This document shows, one piece after another, positions 1 to 10,054 of a stretch of 21,897 nucleotides of DNA. The notes under the pieces are model-generated. The model searched no databases. It had not been told where the DNA came from and was given only the letters and a program-made list of their open reading frames with translations. Made by a program: the position numbers and the translations under genes. Source of the DNA: Thozetella sp. PMI_491 (lineage: Eukaryota > Ascomycota > Sordariomycetes > Chaetosphaeriales > Chaetosphaeriaceae); contig MU270040.1 of NCBI GenBank assembly GCA_021432635.1, positions 873,871-895,767 on the forward strand. Reading direction: 5' to 3'. How positions within the stretch are numbered: position 1 is the first letter of the stretch; the number at the start of each line of letters is the position of its first letter.

Positions 1-482
1 GCATCCTTGTAAAGCTTAATTAATAGGTACTATACCCTCTCTAATCCCCTCAGTTACAGGGCCTAGAATGAGAAACCCGGCTGTATTTTACACCTTCATT
101 TTCATTTACACTACAGCGCCTCTTCAATCAACACAAACAACATTTTATGTACGAAGTGAACTGGGATGGGATGGCGCCTGCACAGTGATACGCCTTTAAA
201 CCCCGTTGAAAGCAGTCTGAGCAGCGATTAAATTCTCCTGGGCTAGCGGGGATACGGTTGCTTGGCTGACAACCAAACACTCCTTTTTTTTTTTTTTTTT
301 GGTGAAATACTGGTTTTCTCCCAGGCCAGCTCTCTGCAGCTTCGATTCTTTTCTAGGTCACATTTATCCCTGCCTCCCCCCCTGCTGTATCTGAGCAGAA
401 TCACCACGCAACAGCGCACTTGCTAGGCTTTCCCGGCAGCTTCAGGCATAGCTCTATCCCTTGAAGTTAGCACACGCCAGCC
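1..482. other. Upstream region of the first alpha/beta hydrolase gene
   Basis: No coding region is supported here. The stretch should hold the promoter and 5' leader of the + strand gene starting at 483. The most obvious element is an uninterrupted T17 run at 284-300, followed by a C/T-rich leader (about 340-440), as is common upstream of fungal start codons. I see no clear TATA box close to the start. Confidence 0.5.
284..300 (+). repeat. Homopolymer T17 run
   Basis: Seventeen consecutive T residues lie about 185 bp upstream of the first gene. It could be a poly(dA:dT) nucleosome-excluding promoter element or a slippage-prone tract; its exact length may be a sequencing artefact. Confidence 0.8.
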
Positions 483-1327
483 ATGGCGACCTTTGTTATC
501 GTGCCGGGTGGCTGCACCCCTTCCACTTTATTCAATGACTTTCGCGACTTCGCAAAGAGTCAGGGTGTAGAGGTCGTAGCCGTCAAACTCCCCTCTGTCG
601 GGAGACGACTAGGCCAGCCTGGTCCAACGAATGGCGACGATGTGAAGGCCATTTGCGAAGTCGCCGAGCCGCTTCTTGACGAAGGCAAAGACGTCATCAT
701 CGTCACGAGCTCTCTGGGTGGAGTCGTGGGCACCCAGTGCTTGGAGTTTCTATCCTATCCAGCGCGATCCTCACTTGGCAAGAAAGGCAGCGTCGACAAG
801 ATAATTTATGTGACATCGATGGTCCTGGACATCAATACCTCACCCATGGACTTTTTTGGTGAAAAGCCTCCCCGCTACATGATTAACATCAAGGTATGTT
901 TCGCGATCCTGACAACATGCACTCTGCTCAACAACGCCACAAACCAGATACCTTGCCACTAACTCTTCGACAGGATGATGAGGAGTATATTCATTGGACG
1001 GATGAGATAGACGATGGCACCAAAACGTTTTCCGATTTGCCCCAGGAAGAAGCTAGGAACCACCGAAAGAAGATGGACGAGTATCACTCCAGGCACAGCT
1101 TCGAGAATAAGCTCACGTATCCTGGATACAAACATGTCCAGGTGCACTATGTGCTATGCGAGCTAGATCGAGTCCTTCCCAAGGCGCGTCAGCTACAGAT
1201 CATTGCGAGCCTCGAGACGTATATCGGTGGTAAAGTTGCGGTCCACCCCATTTCCGCGGGGCACTTGCCCTTTGTGTCTCGACCCATGGATACTTTACAG
1301 CTGCTGCAAGAGATTGCTCAAGGTTGA
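483..1327 (+). CDS. Alpha/beta hydrolase (EstC/AB-hydrolase-6 type esterase)
   Basis: Predicted cytosolic alpha/beta-fold hydrolase of 254 residues in two exons, 483-893 and 974-1327. The intron at 894-973 starts GTATGT, has a CTAAC branch site near 959 and ends CAG; it joins codons in phase 0. The start lies in a good context (gccATGG). The N-terminus runs into a VPGG turn matching the HGxx oxyanion strand of the family. The nucleophile elbow reads TSSLGG, so Ser77 is the likely nucleophile, with Thr replacing the first Gly of GxSxG. Asp202 (in ELDRVLP) and His234 (in SAGHLPF) complete the triad, and both come from exon 2. There is no signal peptide. It converges on the acyltransferase gene next door. 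The family includes esterases and lactonases of small metabolites; the substrate is not deducible. Confidence 0.85.
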
Positions 1328-1651
1328 GGAACTGATGATAGTTACTGCCTTCAGCGAACCGTATCTCCTATCATCCGGGAAACCGTTGCTATCCTCGGAA
1401 AGACCGTTGCGTAGGGGTAGTCGGGTTGTCATTCTTTTTGTACCTAAGGGACTAGAGAGATCACTCCCAACTTCCTTGATTTGGAAACCGTTCAACATAA
1501 CCTAGTCTAAACTCAATGACCACTACATCGTTGCCGCAAGAAATGAAGGTGATAAAGGGGGCGTGCGGAGAGAGGCAGAGAGAGACATAGTAAAAGGAAA
1601 ATTTAAATGAAGAACAACAAGGAAACATAAACAGCTACAGATGTAGCGTGG
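1328..1651. other. Convergent 3' flanks of the hydrolase and acyltransferase genes
   Basis: The 324 bp between two facing stop codons hold only 3' untranslated sequence. It becomes purine-rich toward the right (about 1545-1620). Apparent short frames here extend neighbouring genes in wrong frames and show no protein-like composition. Confidence 0.5.
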
Positions 1652-3228
1652 TCATGTACTAATACGCTGCCAAGTCTGCTTGATGTAATCTTCCAAACTT
1701 CGCCAGTCTTCCGGATATAGGAATGCAGTAATCCAGTAATTACCATGGTAGCCCTTCGAAATAACGAAACAGTCCCTCTGAAATCGGTTCTCCCCTAGCG
1801 ATACGCAGTGCATGTACACCGGCTTTCCAGACTGAGCTCCCCCGGCTCCAGAAACGGAAACTGAGGAGACGGCAGGGCTAAAGTCTACCGCGTTGAACAT
1901 ATCGAATTTCGTCCAGTTAGAATAGGCTACCAGTTGCGAGCCTGGGTTTCCGTACAGAGGCTCAGGATTCGTGTGTCCAAGCGATCTGAAAATACGCAGC
2001 TGAGCACGGATCTGTTCGTCGGTTGCCTGGTGCTTGATGCTCCTGCGTATCGCATATGCCAGCTCTCCAATTGGCTTCTTTCGCAGCTCGTCGGCTGTCA
2101 CGGTTGTGTACATGGCACCCGCAAGATTCTGGACGTATACGCCTCCAGCTTGCCAAGGTCCAGTAAGCCGACTCGTAATGTCGAGGGGGTTGAATATCAG
2201 CCCCGGCCGTTTCCCTCCACGAGCCTGGGCCACGAATCTCGACGTCCAAGCCGTCAAAACGTCTCCTTCGCTGATAAATGACGAATCCTTTCCTCCGTGA
2301 ACGGCTTCAACCTCCTTCATTGAAGTTGCCCTTAATTGGGATATAAATAGGTGCGGTAAGAATATAGCACGAGCTTCGACTTTCGGGCGCCAAAGCACAG
2401 TCCATACCAGTCGAAGAAAGAATCTGGCGAAGCCCCAGCCTTTGATTTCGCCTGATCCAGGATTGTATTGCACCTTAGGGTCTGCGTCGGCCCCAACCCC
2501 GTCAAGGACATCCTTTCGAGCTCCAAGCAACCGAGGTACGTGCTCCTCTCCCTGAAGCGCCTTGGACCACGCCGCGAAGATCTCCTTTATGCCGAGGGCT
2601 CCAGCGACTGCATGCGGCCAGACCACGGCAACGATCGTTGCGTTCTGGAAAGAAGTGATGTGAAGGCCGAGTATAGCATGGTCGCCACTCAGGTAGTCTT
2701 TCAACGAAGTCGGTCCGTTTGGAATGGTATTGAATTGTTCAAAGGATGTCGGGCCCGTCTGCAACGAGGGGTCTTCTGTCGGTTTGGGAAATTGACGTCC
2801 AAGCTTATGTTCTTCAATGGCGACATCAAAGACTTGGTTGGTGAATCGGACTGCTGGCCGCTCCTGGGTAAATTCCTTTGGTACGTAGAGCTCAAGAGTT
2901 CCATCGGGCTTCACCGATAGTCAGTCATGTTTGAAGAAGAAGAAGCAGAGGAAAAAAAAGGTAGAGAAGTGAATCTCCTGATTCTCACCCGTTGTCGAAG
3001 TCGGCCACCAAGCTTCCGCCAGTCGCCCTGTTGAATCAGCCTTGTGAGGCCATCGCGTAGCTTGATGGGATCAAGCACTGCATCGAATCGCAAGGCCTCA
3101 CTTAGAACGATGACACGCCCTGTCGATAGATTGTCAAGAAAAAACAGCGGGTAGACTTCATCCGTGTCTGCCGTTGGCGGATTCTCCTTCGCTTTGAACA
3201 GCGAAAGGAAGCGACTAAGAGCTTGCAT
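1652..3228 (-). CDS. BAHD-like O-acyltransferase (transferase family PF02458)
   Basis: Predicted acyl-CoA-dependent acyltransferase of 498 residues in two exons on the minus strand: 3228-2989 and 2908-1652. The intron (2988-2909) starts GTGAGA, has a pyrimidine tract and CTGAC branch site, and ends in the less common AAG. Exon 1 gives a conserved-looking opening (DEVYPLFFLDN, then RFDAVLDPIKLRDGLTRLI) typical of fungal members. The active-site segment reads VVWPHAVAGALG with His179. The family motif HxxxD is HAVAG here, so its Asp is Gly183. The second landmark, DFGWG in plant enzymes, reads DFSPA at 422-426, a variation I recall in fungal members. No signal peptide. It probably acetylates or acylates a hydroxyl of a small molecule. 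It may be catalytically altered because of the missing Asp. The adjacent oxidase and esterases suggest a shared pathway. Confidence 0.85.
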
Positions 3229-4223
3229 GCTAGGCAGGAGAGTAACAATAGAAGGAGAAAGAAGGCGTCGGATAATTCAATGACGGCAAGTGAAATGTGA
3301 GACCTTACTAGGCTATATAGATTATGATGCACTATTGGTATTGAGCTGCAGACTGTGTGCTGAGGCCAGATGTGGGAAAGAACAGTGGTGCAGACCATCT
3401 GGTACCGTGGCAGTAGCTGAAGCGGCGCAATGCCCACACAGTAAGTACATGGATATTTGGAGCAAAGCGTCCTGCGTACTATACAGTAATTTTTTTCCAT
3501 GGCTATTCTGTAGTACGTGTCACTGGGGACACCTTACGTGGAACCTGGCGACGGAAATTGATTGGGAATGGAATAGCTAACTACTAAAAAGGTGGTGTCA
3601 GGGCTGTTCGGATACGGACTACCCCTAATCAGTTTCCACTGTTGTAGCTATGGGCCCCTGTATTAATTTTTCTCCGTAAGCACAGCTTGCATCAATAAAT
3701 TCGCCCTACCAAGCCCGATCCTGAAGTTACGCTATTCCCTTAAGAGTAGTGTCTGAGCTACTTAGATACGCAACGATTCTTTCTTGTACTTGCGCCGTTT
3801 TAAATGGTGGGTGACTCCCAGGACAACCACGATCTCAGGCAAAATAATGCACGATTTACATGTGAGGCTTAGGGGTACCTCCATATTGTTTTGTCTCCTT
3901 GGACGGTTGTCTGTTTACATCAGATGGTTTCAGAGTGGTAACGTCCATTCGGTCTGTAAGTATCGACACGTTTTCAAGATCGAGCGAGCGCGGTGGTTGG
4001 TAAATCTACTTCTATTTCATCGCCTTGCTAAATAGCATCAGCCCGGGGCTCAAAGGTGCAATCGCTGCTCCTTCACATCTCCGCGGATTTCTCCAGGAGG
4101 ACCCCAGAACTTTCATAGCTTCCGTAAATCTCGTAGTACACCCCATGAATGGGATGAAACTACTGCTATAGAATTAAATATGTTGCAGAAACGCAGCCGT
4201 GTGACTTAATTATGAGTCAAGAC
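3229..4223. other. Promoter region of the acyltransferase and 3' flank of the FAD oxidase gene
   Basis: About 1 kb with no supportable gene. The right end is the 3' side of the FAD oxidoreductase gene (its stop is at 4224), and the left end is the promoter of the minus-strand acyltransferase. Short frames at 3290-3580 and 3784-4035 look random and match no family I know. Confidence 0.5.
3313..3320 (-). promoter_or_regulatory. Candidate TATA box for the acyltransferase gene
   Basis: The minus strand reads CTATATAG about 85-92 bp upstream of the ATG at 3228, a usual distance for a fungal core promoter. It is a motif match only. Confidence 0.35.
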
Positions 4224-5859
4224 TTAGGGGAAGAGTTTGAACCCTCCGGGCACCTGTTTCTGGAACATGCTGTGGGGGTCATACTTTTTACTGACTCGCT
4301 GCAGCCTTGCCTTGACAGCTGCTCCATAACTGGCTATAGGGTCCTGTGACTTGTCCGCATAGTTTAGGTACTGATACGGGATCAAGACCCCACGGCTTTG
4401 GAGGAGCGCTTTGTGCTTGTCCACAATTGCTTGAATGGCCGACTGCATTCTGTCGTCATCGGCGCTGTTCTTGTAGATGGAGGTCACGGACAACAGGATA
4501 ACATCTGTCGCTCCCACTGGGAACCCAAGTGAGTTCGTTCCGTTGGTGACGGGGTATGGCTGGTTCAGCATCGTCAATTGCAGCCCCTCAACATCGCTAA
4601 GCGACCGGGTCGCCGCATCCCATATCTGAACCAGTCCAACGATCAACGATACGTCATCGTTGTAGTAGGACGTCGTGATGCTGATAGATCTAGCAAAATA
4701 TGGTCAGCACCGAAGAAACCTCAGTTCATGCGAGGATGTATTTACCGCGATTGGTTCGCAGGGAGTCCACCGGCTTGTTCAAATACCAAGTCGCTGATGT
4801 TGGTATATCGTAGCGTGTTGTATGTGTTCTCGGGGATCGAGGTAAATGGCTGGTAGATCGGTGGGTTGGCAGCCGGCTTAACATAATAGATTGGGTTGCC
4901 AGCCAAGTATGTTGTGGGTGACCGGAAGATAAAGGCCATGGCCATATCTGCCGCATCATCAAAAGCTTCAGGACTCATGAAATTGGCGAAAGCAGCCGCC
5001 TCCGCCTCGATAACCTCTTGGGTGTAGTTAAAGTGGACGATGCCTCCCCATACTGTTCCCACTTCAAAGGTAGGAAGATCAACCCGGGTTACAATCCCGA
5101 AATTATTTGAGCCGCCCTTGAGCGCCAGCCAGAGATCAGAATATGAGCCAGCGGTAGCGTAGACAACTTCTCCGCTTGCAAGCACCACCTCGTAGCCATA
5201 TACATTATCACAATCGAAGCCATACCTTCGCGAGAAAAAGTTGATGCCGCCTCCGGACAATCCCTTGTTAGCCAACGAAGGGAGACAATAGAGCATGCCG
5301 GGAATGATGGAGATGGGAACTTACCGCCGGTGATCAATCCACCAACTCCAATGTCTGTAACTCGGCCGCCCATAACTGTAATGTTGTACTTCAGAAGCTC
5401 TGGGTAGAGTTCGCTCCACTTTGCCCCGGTTCCAATGGATGCGACCTTCCGGTCTTCACTCAGCACCATGGAGTTTATTGCGCGCATATCAACAGTGATC
5501 CCGCCGTTGATGTTTGCGGCTCCAGAGAAGACAGTATGACCACCACTGCGTATCGCGAACTGGATATCCGGACTACCCGGCTTCTTGGTGTGGCCCAGCT
5601 CGTTTACGAGCTTGATAAACTGCACGACTTCCGACGTGGATTCGGGGCTATAGATGCATCCAGGGTGCAAATCTTTCTCTTGGCCCGAGAAGTATGACGA
5701 AATGGATTCGTTGTAAGCTGTGGTGTCCGGGAAGGAAACTCGCTTAGGAAGGCGAGTTGCAAGCGCTCGGCAGGCATCTGCGCACAAAGACCCCCCGGCA
5801 AACGCATTGCCCACGAGACAGACCGCGGTCGTGAGGACCAGTGGGGAAAACCGAGCCAT
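4224..5859 (-). CDS. Secreted BBE-like FAD-linked oxidoreductase
   Basis: Predicted 501-residue FAD-dependent oxidase (FAD_binding_4 plus C-terminal BBE domain) in three exons: 5859-5325, 5250-4746 and 4689-4224. Introns 5324-5251 (GTAAGT...GAG) and 4745-4690 (GTAAAT...TAG) restore the conserved runs LITGGGINFFSRRYG and SISITTSYYN. The first 21 residues form a signal peptide ending AFA, so the enzyme enters the secretory pathway. The FAD site shows RSGGHTVFSGAANI, where His108 should bind FAD covalently. Val167 occupies the place where bicovalent BBE enzymes have Cys, so a single histidyl link is expected. The BBE end has YLNYAD (454-459) and the terminal YDPHSMFQKQVPGG. Family members oxidise alcohols, amines or ring bonds in natural-product pathways, using O2. 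It is transcribed in the same direction as the acyltransferase and diverges from the carboxylesterase gene. Confidence 0.92.
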
Positions 5860-5937
5860 GATGAATACCTATTTCCTGGATTGAAAAGTCTGGAACAAGA
5901 ACGAACAACCATTTCTGGAGTTGTGGTGACAGGCTTC

Positions 5938-5961
5938 TAATATATATCCAGAGCTATTTAT
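5938..5961 (-). promoter_or_regulatory. Candidate TATA elements of the FAD oxidoreductase gene
   Basis: On the minus strand there are ATAAATA (5961-5955) and TATATAT (near 5946-5939), about 80-100 bp upstream of the ATG at 5859. The position suits a core promoter; either could serve. Confidence 0.35.
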
Positions 5962-6921
5962 GTACGTATAAATTGCGAACGCTAAATTGGGTATCTATAA
6001 AGGAAGGCCCGAACCAGCGTTGCCAGGGGTGCGCTAACCGGCTGTGGAGCTGGTGGCCAAGGTGAAGAATTGTCAAGGAAGGAGGCGTCAGTATGGCTCA
6101 AGCTAGAATGGTACGAATTTATGCCCCCGGCATGTCTAGTATCCTGGTAAGGACCCATACAGCCGTGAGCAAAGTAGCACCTGTAGCCGCTTGCTATCCG
6201 ATATACTGGCTGCCGTGCGGATTCAAATCGCCTAGGGCGGAATAGACAAGGCTAAAAACCCACTTCCAAGAGTACTTTCTCCTTTCACGCAACACCCATA
6301 GGCAGCTGATCAGTCGGCGAACGACTATTCCCTCAGAGCTCGCCCCAGCGCTTTGCTGGTGCTGACCACCGACACACCCTAGCAACGATCGGGGATACAA
6401 ACTACCCCGCAACAATCGTTCGCGTACATAAGTCTGTCGGGGAGGGGCACGTGGTGCTTTTTGCACGGTCTTTGGCGGTCAGCAGCCGCTTGGCATGCGT
6501 GGGGGCCTCGGCGCCACCTTGCTCTTTGTAGAGGTTCCCCGGTGTGCCACCTCAGGTGCGTCACACAGAACTGCAGTTTGGTATGTAATTTCGAGCTATT
6601 AGTTTACGATACCACATGTAGCAGCCAATGGTACACCGAACGCTGCGGTAATATGAGCGAGTTTAGGGGACTGATGAAGAAGGTGCAGGCGTGGGAGGCA
6701 GGGGACCTAGCGGGGGAAATAGTACAGACAACCGTGCCAATCGCTGTAGGACCGCCAAGGTCTAGTCTGCACAGGATCTGTCAACACCCCTCTGCACCTG
6801 AAAGCCCGTATGCCACTCATTCGTCCATTATCTTACACATTGCCCATGGAAATCATTCAGCCTTCCACGTGTGAGGCCCGGTTGCACCCCGGTCAGCCAG
6901 GTTTACGGAGGTTGGATATAC

Positions 6922-7116
6922 TTACAGGGACGATGACGGCTGAGGAGCCGCGCCGCACAGCGATATCCCAGTACTCCCCGCAACTCCCGTGCTTGTTATC
7001 AGGGCTAGGTATGTATTCGCCTTTTGCGAGCTTAGCTTCTCTGGGACGATGGGCATCCAGGTCTCGAAAAATTCTCTCACCTGGCTAAAGTTGCCGAGAC
7101 TGGAGCCTTCGTACAT
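6922..7116 (-). pseudogene. Possible orphan exon or gene fragment
   Basis: The 64-codon minus-strand frame has balanced, protein-like composition (for example GNFSQVREFFETWMPIVPE). It reaches a strong splice donor, GTAAGT at about 6926, just before its stop. No matching downstream exon with similar quality is evident between 6450 and 6900, and an in-frame TGA lies nine nucleotides upstream of the first Met. I do not recognise the family. It may be a relic of a gene lost from the cluster, or chance. Confidence 0.25.
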
Positions 7117-7128
7117 GGGGGAGTATCA

Positions 7129-7138
7129 CTATATATTC
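7129..7138 (+). promoter_or_regulatory. Candidate TATA box for the carboxylesterase gene
   Basis: CTATATATTC lies about 105-115 bp upstream of the ATG at 7244, a normal fungal distance. Motif match only. Confidence 0.4.
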
Positions 7139-7243
7139 AAGGCCGCAGTGACTATTTTTTATGTTCTGCCTCTGCAAGCTTACCGGATCGAGGACATAAG
7201 TCTCGAGTTGCACCTCCAAAAACCGGTCTAGCTCTTTGTGGAA

Positions 7244-9278
7244 ATGTTGTACAGCTCGTATCTGAGGCTGGTGCTTGCCAGCCTGGCGGTGGCGGGGGCT
7301 CTAGACCCTCGCGACACGTCGATTCCTGCGCCCATCATAGATCTTGGCTATTCACAATATCAAGGGTACTACAACACCACTTTAGATATCAATGTCTACA
7401 GAGGGTAGGTGGCTTCAATTCACCATACTAGTGTCTGAGTTCATGTGCTGATGCTTAGGCAGCGTTCGATATGCAGCTCATCCGGTACGTTGGCAGATGC
7501 CACAGCCTCCAATGCGAAACCGTAGCACGGTTATCCAGGCTGTTGCCAATGCACCGAGATGTCCCCAATCCCTCAACGCTCCCCCGTAGGTTTGATGAAC
7601 CATGGCGTCGCATCTTTTCTCTTTCAGGATCTAATGTGAACCAGCCCGGCCTCTATCAACTTCACGGGCAACATATTGGGGGATGAGGATTGTCTGTTTC
7701 TCAACGTATTTACGCCTGCAAACGCCAAGAATCTCCCCGTCTTGTTCTGGATTCGTAAGTGTGGCTTCAATCGCATGATAGTACGGCTCTCTCTGATAAC
7801 CTCGCTAGACGGCGGAGGCTACGGCGGAGGCTCCGCTGCCACGGCAGACTTTTCCTACCTAGATCACACGGTAAACAATAGCTTTATTCTTGTTGTAACC
7901 CAATATCGGATAGGTGCGTTCGGTTTTGCGTCTTCGGTTGAGATTGCCGAAAATGGAGTCATAAATGCTGGCCTTCAAGATGTCTTCTTTGCGCTCAAGT
8001 GGGTTCATAAGCACATTTCACGTTTCGGCGGTGATCCAGACAGGATCACTGTCGGGGGAGACTCTGCCGGTGGTGGCGCGGCCATGCTTTTGGCAATGGC
8101 GAATGGTGGTGAAGAAGGAACCAAGTTATTTCGACAGGTATTGGCCGACAGCGCTTACCTACCAACCATGCCGTAAGTTTCTACTCCTGTTGCCAGTCGC
8201 CCATAGTGAAAAGTTCTGACGTACAAGGGAGGCATTACAACGACGGTTTGGTGGAGGAGTACTATCGCCAGCTCGCAGAGCGAGCGGGATGCCTCAACAT
8301 AACCAACACTACTACCTTTCGATGCCTATCTGAGGTTGACTCAATTACATTGCAAAATGCCAGTGCTATGACGAGCTACGGGGCCAAATACGGCACTTGG
8401 TCGTTCCTTCCTGTCACGGACGGGAAGTTTATCAGAGAGAAACCATCCCAGCAGCTGCTCTACGGTAAAGTCAATGGAAAGCGACTACTATCAGGGGTAC
8501 GTCAACCAAAGGATTGAGAAGAGCCATGACCAACCAATAGCAGAATAATGCCAATGAAGCCGCCCAGTTTGTGCCCCAGAATATATCCACGGAGGCCGAA
8601 TTTAAAGCCTATGTTCGACTGTATTATCCGCTTCTTTCCGATCAAAACCTAACAGCGGTCATGTCGCTCTACTCCCTGCCGTCCTCTTTCAATGATTCAA
8701 CTCCACTCTTCGATTCGGATGGGCTTCACGCACCGTACGCCACCGAAATTTCACACTTTGCATCTGGGTGGCAACAGGCTGCCAACAATCTCTATTCAGA
8801 AACCACCTTCGTCTGTTCGGCCTACTGGCTCGCCAGTGCTTATACGGCAAAGTTAAACGACAACGCAAGGGGCAAGATAGCATGGCGCTACCAGTTCTCG
8901 GTACCCGATGCCTTCCACGCTTACGATATTCCGCCGCTTCTATACAGTCCAAATACAACTGGAACTAAGGTAAACTACATTTTCCGAAGCGAATTCCAGA
9001 GCATTTGGGGCAATTTTGTCGCCACGGGTGATCCTTATATCTTGGTGGATACATCCACTTCCAACGATTCCGTCGTTGCCGCTACATCGCCGTTCTGGAA
9101 ACCGTGGGGTGTAGCCGGTTCCTATGCAGGAGGCGATGGTACTGGGTATTGCATGCTTAATTTGAACGTGACAAACGCTCTACCTTATTATGCTGACTGG
9201 AAAATTGTTGACGGTGTTGCATGGGAGGCTGGCCGGGCGAAGAGATGTGCCTTATGGGCCGCGCTAGGGTGGTGGTGA
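7244..9278 (+). CDS. Secreted type-B carboxylesterase (PF00135)
   Basis: Predicted 585-residue secreted carboxylesterase in six exons: 7244-7404, 7463-7585, 7645-7754, 7809-8172, 8232-8496 and 8544-9278. The spliced length is a multiple of three, and all five introns (47-59 nt) have GT donors and AG acceptors that restore family motifs. The first exon is short; it gives a signal peptide (LVLASLAVAGA) followed by YSQYQGYYNTTLDINVYRG. Landmarks are GDEDCLFLNVFTP, the oxyanion-hole HGGGYGGG (His132 onward), GGDSAGGG with nucleophile Ser217, SGNNANE with acid Glu346, and DAFHAYD with His466. Near residue 58 the usual AAPPVGxLRW reads AAHPVRW, a three-residue deletion. Several Asn-x-Ser/Thr sites fit secretion. 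The likely role is hydrolysis of an ester or lactone outside the cell or in secretory compartments; the substrate is unknown. Confidence 0.9.
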
Positions 9279-9823
9279 AGACATGGCGTATAGACGGTAC
9301 ATAGTTGGAGAAAAGGTGGCCATCCTCTTCTTGCCAAAGCCGCAGCTGAGCCAAACATACCAAGGATAATTACCACCGTAGCAGGGTGTCTTTGGATATC
9401 TTAAAATAGAGAGTATCTATGTCTCACGCTAAAGCTAGCAGATTATACTAGTTTCGTTTACGTCTTATGAGGATAATGAGATATACCATGTTGAAGGGTC
9501 TCCTTACGGAATAGTTTGAGAAGTGCCTTTCGAGCGAACAAATGTTTTACGGATGATGCTTGTATTGTTTTCTTGGAAGTTTTGACTATATCTGGTCCTC
9601 GTCACTCGTCCTGAAAAGTGGAGGAACCTGGAAGATGAAGTAGATATGAACTCGTGATTACAGACATAGTACTGAGTCTAAGAAGCGGTGTTCTAGTAGC
9701 CACACTAGCGAGGGTGGAGACTGGGGCAGCAAGCAATAGTCCAAAGGTCTATTGGATAGTTAGGTATATAGCCTGCCATTTCCTGCGTGATCCATAAAAC
9801 GGAAGTCCATGTGCATCGCGGTA

Positions 9824-9841
9824 GCCGGAATATGCACCGGC
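9824..9841. promoter_or_regulatory. GCCGG-N8-CCGGC inverted repeat, candidate Zn2Cys6 site
   Basis: The sequence GCCGGAATATGCACCGGC is a perfect 5-bp inverted repeat about 215-230 bp upstream of the epoxide-hydrolase start. Zn2Cys6 dimers bind paired CGG triplets; here CGG-N8-CCG or CCG-N10-CGG can be read. The factor encoded 1.5 kb downstream could bind it, which is inference. Confidence 0.35.
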
Positions 9842-9845
9842 CTCC

Positions 9846-9855
9846 GTGACGTCAC
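9846..9855. promoter_or_regulatory. CRE-type bZIP palindrome GTGACGTCAC
   Basis: A perfect 10-bp palindrome containing the ATF/CREB core TGACGTCA (9847-9854) lies 200 bp upstream of the ATG at 10055, just after the GCCGG repeat. ATF/CREB-family bZIP factors bind this core in fungi, often in stress responses. Confidence 0.45.
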
Positions 9856-10054
9856 TTTGTCTCCAATTCCCCACACGCGCGCCCTTGACTCAACGAGTAG
9901 ACAGGCCCACAGGCCGAAGGGCGACATCTACCACGGTCATCCTACCCAGAATATTCTAGTATTTAAATGCCGTGATACGTTCGAGCCCGACTAACAGATG
10001 ACTCCATAAGTTCGACTGACAATCGCAGTTAGCTCTGCACAAGAGAAAAGAATC

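Larger units (their letters stand above)
5860..7243. other. Divergent intergenic region between the FAD oxidase and carboxylesterase genes
   Basis: This 1.38-kb stretch separates two divergently transcribed genes and should hold both promoters, which could allow shared control. Most of it shows no coding signal. E-box-like CACGTG cores occur near 6449 and 6866. A minus-strand frame at 6922-7116 has somewhat protein-like composition and a GTAAGT at its end (listed separately). No RNA gene was found. Confidence 0.5.
9279..10054. other. Intergenic region with the promoter of the epoxide-hydrolase-like gene
   Basis: 776 bp between two + strand genes. The left part is 3' flank of the carboxylesterase gene. 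The right part holds a GCCGG inverted repeat, a CRE-type palindrome and a TATA-like TATTTAAAT (9960-9968, about 87 bp before the ATG). No gene is supported. Confidence 0.5.

Noticed and set aside
6219..6230. GGATTCAAATCG resembling a tRNA B box / T-loop
   Set aside because: No matching acceptor stem, A box or anticodon arm can be folded around it on either strand.
6194..6874. Open frames on both strands in the divergent intergenic region (6194-6466 minus, 6461-6874 plus)
   Set aside because: Their composition is rich in Arg, Cys, His and Trp as in random reading of GC-rich DNA; there are no domains, no splice pattern and no conserved motifs.
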